From Tetradesmus obliquus (taxonomy: Eukaryota > Chlorophyta > Chlorophyceae > Sphaeropleales > Scenedesmaceae): a stretch of 64,000 bases of DNA. The stretch covers positions 4,092,001-4,156,000 of the forward strand of contig CP126200.1 in the NCBI GenBank assembly GCA_030272155.1, given 5' to 3'. A program made the translations under genes and the position numbers. Positions 49,975-63,105 of the stretch are shown piece after piece. How positions within the stretch are numbered: position 1 is the first letter of the stretch; each line of letters begins with the position of its first letter. The notes under the pieces were generated by a model. It made no database searches. It was not told the origin of the DNA and was given only the letters and a program-made list of their open reading frames with translations.

Positions 49975-52769
49975 CTGCGGCCCTGCTTGTGACTTGGCGC
50001 TACACCCATGCATGGTATGCGCGGTCCATATGCTATGCGCGGATTTGTCTGAGGTTTTCTACTGCTCCATGAGAACACAGAGCCAATGATTTCATTGCCC
50101 ACAGTTGCTGCCCCATCTGATCTGTTTGTGGGAGGATAGAGCTCGCTGCCATGGATGGTGTGTATGGCATATGTGTGCCTGTTTCACAGCTCAGAGGAAC
50201 TCAGCGCAGGATCTAGATCAGGACTCAGCACGCATGTATGAATGCAGAAGTGCATTGTCTTGCTTGCAGGGTTCTTGCAGCCGCTAATGATGATTGCCAG
50301 CACTGCAGGAGCCAGGCAGTCAGTTGGTTTGTACTTGCAGCATCGTGCAGCTACAGTAGCTTATGGTGCCGCTTTATAAATAGGACGATTCTAAGCATGG
50401 TAAAAGCATAACTGCGCACCTTCAAGCAATGCTGGTCCAGAAGCCCCCCGCTCTGGGGCTCCTTATGGTGCCGCTTTATGCATTCCCCGCCAACGCGGGG
50501 TAGTAGCAATGCTGTTCACATTGCACATTGTCCTCTCCTCCCCAGTTTGCATCCAGTCCGCACATCTCAGATCGTTTGCTGGATTTGCTATTTCAGTGAT
50601 TGGATTTGTGGCCAGAAGCCAGATCTGTGTGCACTGCCTATTTTAATTGATGCTGGTTTGTGATGGTTCAGCTGAAGCTGCAGCCCCTGTGCTGCGGCTG
50701 CATTGTTGACGAAATGATGCGTGCAGACTAGGGCCAGCTTGCTGACCACTAGACTTGGTATGGGGTGTGAGGATTATGGCGGCACGCAACTGTGTGGCAG
50801 GTGTAGGGCGTGAAAAGTATGGCAACATGCAACTGTGTGGCAGCCCTCGCTGCTGCAGCTGCCTCTCTACTTCCTGCAGGAGGCAGCGGCTGCAGCGCGC
50901 GTGTGTGCCAATCGCTGTGTGCCATCCAGTGGATGTTGCTTGTGAGGAACGTTCCAGCACGGTAACGTGCTGACAGTGTCTTACCGGCAGCTGCTGGTGT
51001 ACGCCTGTTGCGCGCAGGGTGTGTGAGGCGACAAGATGTTGTCTAGACTGCCAGAGCTGCTGTAACATGCGCTTTGTAAAAATTGAACAAATTTGTGAAT
51101 GTCATCTGAATGTCCTCCTCCAGGTGTTGCAACACCTCTCTCTCTCTCTGAGCTTGTGATGCGCCACATGCCTGCGCGCTGGCCAGGTTGTGAGGTGTAA
51201 ACTGATTACTAACCCACCGGTGCCGGTACTGGCAGTGTTCAAGGGTATGCGGGTGCAAGCAGGTCAGTCATTGCAAATGTAATGCAGCATAATGAGTACT
51301 AACATGGCAGGTTCAGATGGCGCACCTGAAGGTGCAGACGCGCTGTTAAAGCCTTCTGCCACATGCTGAGCTCTGGTCAACGCTTCACACAGTATGTTAC
51401 GTTCATCACCATCACCAGCAGCAGTCAACATGCACTGCATGCTGTGGCACAGCCATACCGGAACTGCTAGGGTTAATGGCTGCGGCTACCACGGTGGTGC
51501 AGTGGCTGCGGCCCGCCACACACGCGAAGCCAGCTGGCTGCGGCTGGCTAGGGTTGAGCACCTGACACGCCACGGAAGCAGCTGCACCCGAAACAACCAC
51601 CACCAAAAGCAGCTTCAAAACAATGCTTGCAGGGCTAGCCGGTCCAGCTGCCACAGCCAAAGTGCCGCAGTCGAATGCTCTCACATGTGAGCGCATGCAA
51701 GCCACGTGAAGATAGCTGACAGCATCCAGCAGCATTACCGTTTCAGTGACTGAGCATGCAACAGAGGATTCAACCCCCTGGATGTGCCGACTGCCAAGCC
51801 ATGTTCTGCAATCAGCTGGCGCTGCGGTAACAGACCAACCGCAAAAAAACATGCACATGTACGGGCAGAGACGGCTGTTGCTGCTGTATTGCGCACGGCA
51901 ACACAGAAGCCACTTGGCAGTGAGCGGCGCCAACCAAAAAAGAATACACGGACTTTGCATGACTATGCAGCAGGCCACTTGCACTCAATGCACTCAATAC
52001 AACAACATGCCGCTTGATGGCCCTACGCCACACTTCCAAGCTCACACAGCTAAGAGCTAAGACCCCTGAAGCAGCTGCTGCTGCCTGACCACCACCCCGC
52101 CCTTACATGGCTGAAAGTCAAATGCCAACTATGCTGTACCTTACAATGCCCAACACACACTCACAAAGTATTTAAGCTCATCCTTCATCATCAGGGGTAT
52201 GGGACATGTGCACGCTATGGCTGCAGTCCTTGCAACGCACACAAATAGCCAGCCATCAGCAGCCATGCACTCTCCCCATCCCTCCTTGGCCCCTGCAATG
52301 TGTCGTGCCTAGTATGATGTACAAACAGGCTGACCTGCACATGGTGCAGCACACAGCCATGTCATATTTGCAAGCTGGATGCTGACACAGGCCATGTACT
52401 TTTGCTGCTGCTGCTGCTGCTGCCACAGCTCCTGCTGCAAGATGATGGAGTGTGCCAAATAATGCCGGTCTGTGTTGCTGCCAGCATCAACCTCAAACAA
52501 CAGCTCCAACAGCAACACAGCTGACTGATCTCCTGCAACAGCTAATGCAGCCTTTGCTGGTGGGGTAAACCATGCACTCACTCGCAATAACAGCGAAGCA
52601 CTCGCTGCCGCCGCACACCAACAGCCTTACGCAGCCACAACTGCTGCTGGCGTTACCGCTTTAGCCAACTGCCCACGCTCCTGCGGTGCTGCTGCTGCTG
52701 CTGTGCCGGCTGGAGGCAGCTGAAGTTCACGCTGTGAACACTGCTTCAAATGCACTGTGAACTTGGAGT
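49975..52769. other. Convergent intergenic region between CPL and SNF7 genes
   Basis: No supported gene. An 18-mer CTTATGGTGCCGCTTTAT is repeated at 50360-50377 and 50462-50479; after the first copy lies hairpin AGCCCC...GGGGCT (50442-50460) and after the second CCCCGC-CAAC-GCGGGG (about 50485-50500). A CT microsatellite lies at about 51135-51150. From about 51.4 kb the plus strand turns A+C rich. Confidence 0.55.
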
Positions 52770-54720
52770 TCACAGCGCCATTTCTGCCTGCAGTGCTTCC
52801 AGTTCCAGCTCCTCTGGCGTCTTCTGCGGTGCTGCTGCCACTTTGCCTGCTGGTACACTTGGCAGGGCCTGGCCAGGCGCCTTTGCAGCAGGCACTGCAG
52901 CAGGTACAACATGCACAGCAGCGGCAGATCATCAGCTGTCCAGAAAACACTGCAGTCTCTAATGGAAAGAGCGCCAGCCATACAGTTTGCAATTGATGGC
53001 GCGCAACATGTAAACTTGGCAGCACCCGACCAGCAGACTTGCCAGAAGCCACAGCCAGCAAGCTGGCAAGCAGATCTGACGCAGCAGCATGCAAGCACCA
53101 GAGGGTTGAAGTGCAAGCCCGCAACACAATACACGTACAACACACATACAGCAGAACAATGCTTACAAATCAACATACAGTGGAACATAACAAAATAACA
53201 AAGTAACACGCACCTGGAGCCGGCTCCAGCAGCTAATCGCCCACCTCCTCTGCCTCCAGCTCCACCTCCATGTGTACGCAATTTGCAACACAGCACAACA
53301 AGATGTAGACAAACACCACATTATCATGTTACTTGACAGTAACACATAACAATGTCACGCACCTGGTGCCGGCTCCAGCAGCTGGTTGTCCAGCTCCTCC
53401 GCCTCCAGCTCTGCGAGCTCCGCCTCCAGGTCGTCCATCTCCATGTCTGCAAAGCCGCCCACGGGCTGGCTGATTGCCTCGTTGATCACGCGCATCTGCT
53501 CGCCCACCTCCTGGATCTCCTCCAGCGTGGAGTCGATGTTCTCGATCTTCATCTCCTGCAAGCAGCAGCAGATGCAAGACGAGGAAACATCGGATATGGC
53601 AAGGTTGAGGCAGCGTGTACCACAGCGCGGAATCGATGATCTCAATCTTCATCTCCTGCAAGCAGCAGCAACATGTGGCAGCGCAAATGGCGGTGAGTAT
53701 GACAGTGTTTGAGCAGCATATGTCCTCGATCTTCATCTCCTGCAAGCAGCAGCCAACGCAATGACAAAGATAGTATGAAATGGGCAGCGTCAAGGGTACC
53801 AGCATATGGCAGCATGTGGCAGCATACGGCAGCGTGTGCTAGGCGTCAATGCGTGGTCACTGACGTGTGTGTGCACATGACTGCAGTGTGTTGGCCTGCC
53901 GCAGCTTTGCAGGAGGAGCTGGAATTGCAGCGCGTATGCAATAGCAATTGCTGTTGCACAGAGTGCATGGCTGCTCATGCTTTCTTGCAGGAAGTGTACA
54001 AGATGGCAGCTGCTAAAGCGAAACTAGGCCTCCTTCCATGTAACAAGAGCGTGCCAGGCTGATGCTGCATGCATACCCCTTGCTCTCAATAACCCCCCTC
54101 TGGGTTGCTGCACCAAGTGTATATTTTCACAGCCAGGCAACGCTGCTATGCAAGAACCGCCGCTGACATTCTTTGTAACCTGACAAAGGATGCAGCGGCC
54201 ACTGTGAATATACATGCACGACATACGCATGCAGGTGCGAGTTGGTGGGTTGCACTGCAATGCTTGCAGGAGTGTCAGCAGACAGGACCTGCACTGCATG
54301 ACAATCCTTAGCCTCTCAGCTTCCTTCCTGTAAGCCCCAACCCACCTGCATAGTCTTCTTCTGCGCCTTTGCAGCGTCTTGCATAGATGCCAACACCCCA
54401 ATGGTGGTCTGCTGCTCCTCCAGCATGCTGCGCTGCTCCATGACGCGGGAGATCAGCGCATCCATACGCTCTAGCTGCTGCTCAAACATCTTCTTCTTCT
54501 TCAGGCACATGAGCGCTTGGCTCTTCTTCTTCTGACGCGTGAAGTCACGCGCTTTCTCCATCTCATCGTTTATCCTCTTCTCCAGCAGCAGCTTCTTCTT
54601 CTCCAGCTGCTCCTCTCGCTCAGCAAGGCTTTGCATTGCATTTATTGTCTGATTTGCTGCCTGGCTGCTGCCCGGAGCGCCTGGGGCTTTCTGAGGGCCC
54701 CCGAACAGTTTCTTGAACAT
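52770..54720 (-). CDS. VPS32: ESCRT-III subunit SNF7/VPS32 (CHMP4)
   Basis: Minus-strand exons 54720-54346, 53555-53363 and 52894-52770 join in phase (230 aa), the usual length. The basic N-terminal helix (MFKKLFGG, then KKKLLLEKRINDEMEKARDF) and helix 2 (KKSQALMCLKKKKMFEQQLE) are complete. The acidic autoinhibitory half (IENIDSTLEEIQEVGEQM, MDDLEAELAELEAEELDNQL) is in exon 2. The last exon ends PEELELEALQAEMAL, the conserved tail. Known: SNF7 polymerises on membranes to form the main ESCRT-III filament in endosomal sorting, cytokinesis and membrane repair. Both ends of exon 2 are duplicated in its flanking introns. It is divergent with the MogA gene. Confidence 0.97.
53210..53270 (-). repeat. 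Copy of SNF7 exon-2 tail plus donor
   Basis: On the sense strand GCTGCTGGAGCCGGCTCCAG|GTGCGTG copies the exon-2 end (donor 53362), together with the upstream GGAGCTGGAGGCAGAGGAG. It carries an in-frame TAG, so it cannot replace the true end. Confidence 0.88.
53635..53760 (-). repeat. Two copies of acceptor plus head of SNF7 exon 2
   Basis: GCTTGCAGGAGATGAAGATY, the start of exon 2 (acceptor at 53556), recurs with copies at about 53640-53667 and 53727-53755, i.e. 5' of the true exon on the sense strand, spaced about 90-105 bp. Confidence 0.9.
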
Positions 54721-55165
54721 TGTGCTGGTCTACGCAGACAACGGGATGCCCCAAAAGACGTTTTAAAAAGTGTTGTTGCACTTTTCAGGACGCTTGAGAT
54801 AGCACAGCAGCGCAAAAGAGGGTGCGATCAACGACTGGGCACTGACGTGACCTTCTGCACGTCTGCAGGCAACGGGATCGCCACTTTTACAGCCTGTAGG
54901 CAGCACAAGGTCTGGAGAAGCAGCCGTATTGCAAGGCTGTACGAGTTGTGGCAGTTACATGCAGTGTGACATCGTGTCATATTGAGCAAGGGTGAGTGCA
55001 TTGGCATCTGTAGCACTGCATGCATGGCAATTTGATGTTGGTGGGCTTTCTGTGTATCTTGCTTGCTCTTTGAATGCCCAGGGGCTGCAGCACGGCACCC
55101 TACACACCACAGTACCGCGTGTTGCAGTAGCGCTGCTGCTACTGCCGAGTGTAGTCAGCATCACC
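54721..55165. promoter_or_regulatory. Divergent promoter interval SNF7/MogA
   Basis: 445 bp separate the two start codons on opposite strands, so both promoters and 5' UTRs must lie here. No specific box was identified. Confidence 0.6.
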
Positions 55166-56867
<1,702 letters not shown>

Positions 56868-58222
56868 CGCAGCAGGGCCAACTTGCAGCATGGTTGACTA
56901 GATGCAGCAAGCACTGCTGTGCGCAATCCACGGCATCTGCAATGCTGCACAGGGCCGTAACTGGCTCTGCTACATGGAGTGGTTCTGCTGTTGGCAGCAG
57001 CAGAAATGCCAGCCGGGTGCCGGCAGAATGTAGTAGGGATGATGAGCAGCAGCAGGCACCATGATAGGGGTAGTTGTAGTTTTCAAGCACGATAGATATG
57101 ACAGCGGTGGCAGGTGCAGCAGCAGCAGCATGCAGGGCCTCATCCTGCTAGGAAAGTGAGGGTGACTAGTTTAAAATAGTACACCGCATGCCTCTGCACA
57201 GGGTGTGCTGTATTGACTGCAGCGCAAGTGCTGAGTTCACTGCACCGGCGGCAGCTAGCAGCAGCAAGCATGGACAGTGCAGCATGCTTTTGGATTGCAT
57301 TAGTGTCTTTTCTCAGGGCTGGTGAGAAGCAGCCGGTGATAGCAACACTGCAAAGGCTGCTGACAGTTGTCTGCAAAGGTTGCCACTGCATCAATCATTG
57401 CATCTCAATTGTGGGGCCACTTGTGCTACGGCTGCAATTTCAGCACTGCGCCGTTTAGATCCTGCCACACAGTCACAGTCATTGGGTGTGAGCTGATGGC
57501 AGGCTTGGTGTATACGTACGACGAGCTAGCGTGCATGCATGGTGTGCACATGTTGGTGCTTGCATGTGCAGCAGCCAACGTGGCCAGGTTGTGCGCCCCT
57601 TGTATGCTGGTTTAGGGCGCGGACAGTGAGGCGTGCTATCTAGTGTACCATAGCGAGATGATTGTCACACATGCGTGCTGTTATGTTTGTGCGGGTGGCG
57701 GCAGCAGTTGCAGCTGCTGGTGTGCAAACTGCGTTGCACACACCTGCAGATACACGGTGCTGGCAGTGGATCTTGAGCCAGTGCATAGTTGCTGTTACTA
57801 AAGTTTTGCGAGCCAGTGTTTTGCAACATTGTCGAAGCATTCATTTGGCCAATTGCCACAGCGTTGTGTGCGTTGAGCTGCACAATCGTTGCAGCAAGTG
57901 CTGGACCACTGTGGACCGGGCGCCCTGCATGCTGCTGGGCTTGGTGTGAGCCTATGCAAGCTGTGGTTCTTACACTTGCTGTTAAAGTTTCTGCCCCTGT
58001 GTATCTGCTGCTTACTGGAGCGTGCTGGCCGTTGCCACTTGCAAAACCCGGGCGCCAACATTTGCCGCGCAATTGTCATGCCGCCTCCGGGGCGCTCACG
58101 GACCTGCCAGAACGCTCACAATTTTTTGATCGTGACTTTGAACAAATTTGTGTTGTGCTTGATCCAGGTTCGTGGTGCTTGATGCTGTTGCCGAAGCTGC
58201 TGCGATAGTCCACGCGGAGAGC
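56868..58222. other. Intergenic region upstream of the alpha/beta hydrolase
   Basis: No supported gene. An acceptor-like TGATCCAG at about 58168 opens an in-frame extension (VLDAVAEAAAIVHAES) upstream of the chosen hydrolase ATG, so a further 5' exon could lie here. Confidence 0.5.
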
Positions 58223-59000
58223 ATGGCTGCAGGGTTGATTACCACACTATGGATCCTAACGACATTTTTAATTATACATAGAACCAGTAGCTTGCCGTCT
58301 GGAGTGGCTGACCTGACGCAGCAAGTGCTGGTCGGGCCACTGGCTGGCCCCAATGCCACCTCTCGTATCGTAATTGATAGCGAATATTACACGCGAAACA
58401 CGCACCAGTTCCCGTGCCAAGACATCACGTGCACGGGATGGCTCTACATCCCAAAGGCAGCAGCAGGCAGCAGCAGGCCCCCAGTGATTGTCATGGGCCA
58501 TGGCCTCGGCGGTGACAAGTCACACCTGCACCACTACGCAGTGCAGTTTGTCAACAGCGGTTATGCGGTCTTCAGTTTTGACTACAGGTTCTGGGGCGAC
58601 TCGGAGGGCGAGCCACGCCGCTGGATTGCTCCACCAAAGCAGGTGGAGGATTGGCTGTCGGCAGTGACGTTTGTGCAGACGCAGCTCAGCAGCAGCGTTG
58701 ATGCAGCGCGGCTCAGCTTGTGGGGCACGTCATTTGGCGGCGGCCATGTTGTTACAATTGCTGCCAAGCTGGGCAGCCAAGTCAAGGCAGTGGTGTCCCA
58801 GGTGCGCTGGCTGGGAGCGGCAGCAATGCTGGTATGCAGTGCTGCATTTCATTCATTTGTCAGGCATCAGGCAGCCATAGTACAGCAGCAGCTTGTGGCT
58901 GCTTGCTGTCAAATGCACGCCGCACTGCCTGGCATGCTGGCCACAAGTCATGGGATCGTATCAGGAGCAGTGGCAGACAGGCAGCAGGGACGGGCTAGGA

Positions 59001-59038
<38 letters not shown>

Positions 59039-61287
59039 GAACATTGCTGCCATACCCAAGGTCAGCAATCACTGCCAGCCTTGCATGCTGACCCCTCATA
59101 CCAGCCATCAACGTGATCGCCGCAAGCAACCCTGATGGTGCATGTAGTCACTTACTAGTAACATATCTTATTCACATCTTTGTCACTGCAGGTGCCGCAC
59201 CTCGACAGCAGGCTGGCCACCAACCACCCCTGGTGCTGCCTGTTATCACTTACTTATACACATATCTTTGCATGATCACAAATGCAGGTGCCGCACCTCG
59301 ACAGCAGGCTTGCTAGCTCCCTCAACCTGCTGAACAGGGGCATGCTGGGCAACAGTGTGCTGGGGGCCACTAGCTTGGCTGACAGGGCAGCAGAGAAGAA
59401 GAACGGGCCCTACCTCTATGTGCCACTGGTGAGTGCGGCAAGCATTGGCAGGGCTGGCGAACAGTGGGGGTGTCACAGTTTGCAGTTTGGTGATATGAAG
59501 TCAGCAGGTATCTTGAATAAGTAGAGGCTGCTGGGTACGGCAGGCGGTATTGAAGCGCTGGGATTGCGTGCTGTGTGTCAAATTGTTGCTGGCCTGCTGC
59601 CTCAAGTTACAGCAGTTGTCTGTGCATGCTTACGAAGAGCCCCAGCAATACACACAACCTGACTGCAGACAAGCCTGCAAACATGCCTGCGCGCCAGCAG
59701 CCTCGCCTCTGCACAGCTAAAGGTACCTTTAGCATCATAGGGAGCTGCATGCGCACACGTCTTTACTTTTACATCTGGATGTGTTGATTGAGCCGTCCTG
59801 TCAGATTGTTGCCACCGTGCTTGCACACATTCATATGCAGCCGCTCGTCATTATGTGCACGTTGAAGTCCTGCACCACACGCGAGTAACCACACGGCCGT
59901 TTCATCTGCTGCACGTCTGCCTGGTACTTTGCCGCCTGTCATGCTGCTGCAGGCTGGCCCTACTGGCAGCCTGGACATAATGCAGCTGCATGATGCATCA
60001 TTGCGTTCAAATGCAATTGCTCTTTACATGTGTGCACAGGCCCTCACAATCCACAGGCATGCCTCTCAGTTGTCTGCTGTACTTCTGCCTCATCATCATC
60101 ATGTTCTGTACTTCTGCCTGATGCTTGGTTGCCTGGGCATTGCTGCTGCAGGCTGGACCTACAGGCAGTCTGGCCATCATGCAGCTGCATGATACAGAGC
60201 TGGCTGCATACCTGCAGTACAAAGGCCTCAGCATTGCAAACAGCAGCGGCAGCCCTGCTCAGGTGAGCTGCTACACAAGCATGGGGCGCTGTATGCTGTG
60301 TCATAACCGGCACGTGTGTCACAGCACCTTACGTGGCTGTGCGTCGTCTTTTCTGAATGATGTCAGCTGCTACGCAACGTGAGGCATTCATGCTTCCAGC
60401 AGCGCCCTGCACGCATGCACTCATGCATGCTCAGCTAAGCCCTATATAACGAGCATGATCAGCAAAGCTGGTTGCAGCTTGATCTCACACATGCAGCAGC
60501 AGCTCCTTTGGCAGTTGGAGGGCTGCATTGCTGCCGGATAACTTGCAGTTGTGCGGGTGTGGCACTGACAATGCCATGTACAACCCCAACAGCCATGTTG
60601 CTAACACCAACAAACCCGCATTGACTGCGCACCTGCTGCTGCGCAGAGTGCGTCGTGGCGCAAGTTTGTGACGCGGGCATGTCTGGCATCAGACCCTGCT
60701 ATGGGCACCTACAGCCCAACTGATTGCATTCATGCAGCCACAGCACCCATCCTGATCGTGGCAGGTGGGATGCTGAACCTTTTTGTGCTGCGTGGTACAG
60801 CCGGGCATGCTTGCAGCGTTGGCAGCTGGGAGTGTGGCCTAACCCCAGCTCACCGCAGCAAGAGTTTGGCCATCTGCAACACCCTCATTTGCAGTGCCAG
60901 GACTTCCAGTAATACAGCAGTATGTGCTGCGCTTTTGGGGCCGCATGGCCAGCTGCGCTTGCACCAGCGGTACACACGTCAGTGCCGCACTGCCGGCCGC
61001 ACAGCTCACCCTGCTTGCCGCCTGCCTGAGGACCCCAGCCCTGCTGCTGCTTGTCTGCTTTGACAAATTACTGATGAGCTGCCCACGCCTCTTTCTCGCA
61101 ATGCCAAATGCTTGCAGCCAAGAGGGATGGGCTGTGCCCCTATGCAGCAGCACAGGCTGCACAGCGCAAGGCGATCAACGCTACCCTGGCCACGTTTGAC
61201 TGCGGCCACTTTGACATCTACAATGCACCCTGGTTCCAGCAGGCTGTGGATGAGGAAGTGAAGTTTTTGCTGAAGTATGGTGTCTAG
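58223..61287 (+). CDS. Alpha/beta hydrolase (S15/dienelactone-hydrolase-like)
   Basis: Exons 58223-58801, 59288-59428, 60152-60262, 60647-60764 and 61118-61287 join in phase (372 aa, stop TAG). Residues 5-18 are hydrophobic (signal or signal anchor). Fold signatures: VIVMGHGLGGDKS (88-100, oxyanion-hole turn), VFSFDYRFWGDSEGE, nucleophile elbow GTSFGG with Ser170, acid Asp320 in KRDGLCPY after strand APILIVA, and His347 in DCGHFDIY. The catalytic triad is therefore complete. Known: such enzymes cleave esters, lactones or peptides; substrate cannot be told. The exon heads at 59288 and 60152 each have a truncated upstream copy. Same direction as the MogA gene. Confidence 0.88.
59186..59230 (+). 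repeat. Copy of acceptor plus head of hydrolase exon 2
   Basis: TGCAGGTGCCGCACCTCGAC followed by AGCAGGCTGGCC duplicates the exon start at 59288 about 95 bp upstream, then diverges. Confidence 0.9.
59942..60000 (+). repeat. Copy of acceptor plus head of hydrolase exon 3
   Basis: GCTGCTGCAGGCTGGCCCTA, CTGGCAGCCTGGACATAATG and CAGCTGCATGATGCATC duplicate the exon start at 60152 about 200 bp upstream with several substitutions. Confidence 0.9.
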
Positions 61288-63105
61288 TTTCTGTCCGCAT
61301 TCAGCAAATGCATCAGCTGTATAGCAGGCTACAATGTGTTTTACCAGGTAGAAGAAGAATGTAAATCATACTTGTGTGGTCGGGCAGATGTACATATGTA
61401 CCTGCATCTCCAGGCTGTCAATGGTTGGATTCTGTGAAAGTACGCACACGCACGCCACCTGAGTGTGGTGTTGCCTTGCATGCGTACAACGCCACCAGAT
61501 ACATACCCACAGCGCTACCAGCGCTGTACCACTAGTAGGGCTGTACAGCGCTGTACTGCTGCTTGGGCAGCACCTGCTGCTGAATGCACGCGCTGATGTT
61601 GTGAAAGCAGCAGCGGCTTGACAAGCTGCATAACGGTGTGCAGGTTGCCGAGCTGCATTACTTGGTTTTGCATTGTGCTGTAGGCTTGGCAGGCGTGTAG
61701 TGTGACATGGGTAGTGGGATCATATACACAATTGTGAAAAGAGAACGCCGTTGCCCAGGGCAATGTATCTTTACGTGCAGTATCATCACGCCGTTGCGAT
61801 GTACTGCGCATGCGTTGACATATCGGCACCAGGTGCAGTTCAGATACCCCTAGTGTTGAGCCGCCAGGCTGTCAGGACACGGCCCGGGGCTGCAGGACAC
61901 GTCTCATCCGTCCTGCCAGGACTGCATTATAAAGAATTGCGTGGAAGACAGTACATTCAACAGCATGCAACATATTGCTGCATCATGACGCAGCCCTGCC
62001 ATCAGCTGCTGCTCACAAACTGTTACCAGATGATGACACAGGTGTTTCAACGTCAATTGGATCCACCGCTGCCACACCAACCCATGGGTTGGCCGGCCAT
62101 GGCAACACAGATGCGTACAAGCAAACTGCAGTCTCACTGTCAACAGCACTGTGCAACCACCTGCGGTCACCAGAGCAACCTTGTGGCGCTCAGAATCCCT
62201 GTTGCTGCCTTGGGTTTGACCTGTGAGTAATAAGCACTAGAGCTGTGCAACTTCCGCAAAAACACTGTCAGGAAACCTTTTCGGCTGATCTGGGCTTGCC
62301 ACAGACCAGCAGAGTTGCTGGCGCAATTGCAAGATTGAACTGGCGCTTGAGCACCATGCCAGACCAGGTGAGCTCGTGCACGAGCACCAGGAGCATGCAC
62401 CTGCTGCGCACCACACTCATCATCATGCCTGCTTGCAATTTATGCATGCTCACATGCGCTGCACAGCACCTGCAGCCACAGGCATGCAGGTCAGTGAGTG
62501 CCACAGCTGTCGGTTTGAATACACCGCTACACCGCAACACAGGTAGTATAGTGAGGCCAGGCACAGTGCATACGAGAGGCGCCCTGCTCACCCCATCAAC
62601 CTGCGGCGTGCTGTCGACAACAGTGGTATATGCTGAGCAGACCAACAGGGATCATGCAAAACACAGTTGTCATACGTTGCTGGTGATACATATCAATGCT
62701 GCCCAAACTATGCCAAAATCATCAGCCACAGGACGTCCCCAAACACGTGTCAGCACACACCATGTTCACTGTCACATGCCCACTGTACAGAACAGTGCTT
62801 TTGAATCTGTACATGATCAATATGCTTGTAACAAATTGAACCCTTGCGCCTGATGCTTTTGCATTGCTGTGGCTGGTAAACGCCCCCCCCCAGGTATTCT
62901 TTTTGTAGTAAACACACAATCAAGCCATCCAGTGCCAGCACACAGCCGAGCCATCCCATAGTAACATGAAGCCAGTGTCAGCCAGCGGCTGTGCATGCGG
63001 CCGTTTCCCGCTCAATTTCAAGCCAGCACCACACACCGGCACACCCCTGAGAGCCCGACTCAACTCGGATCAAACCCCCAGAACAGCCGCAGCCACATCA
63101 GCCCC
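61288..63105. other. Convergent intergenic region between hydrolase and bZIP genes
   Basis: No supported gene beyond the poly(A) motif. A C8 run lies near 62884. Open frames at 61751-62230 and 62245-62853 (+) have no recognisable domain. Confidence 0.55.
61360..61364 (+). terminator. Probable poly(A) signal TGTAA of the hydrolase gene
   Basis: TGTAA, the usual chlorophyte polyadenylation motif, lies 73 nt after the hydrolase stop codon. Such pentamers are also common by chance. Confidence 0.5.

Noticed and set aside
51067..51258. Minus-strand frame with a coiled-coil-like run (QAQREREVLQHLEEDIQMTF)
   Set aside because: The RERE part comes from an AG microsatellite and no further exons or domain could be attached.
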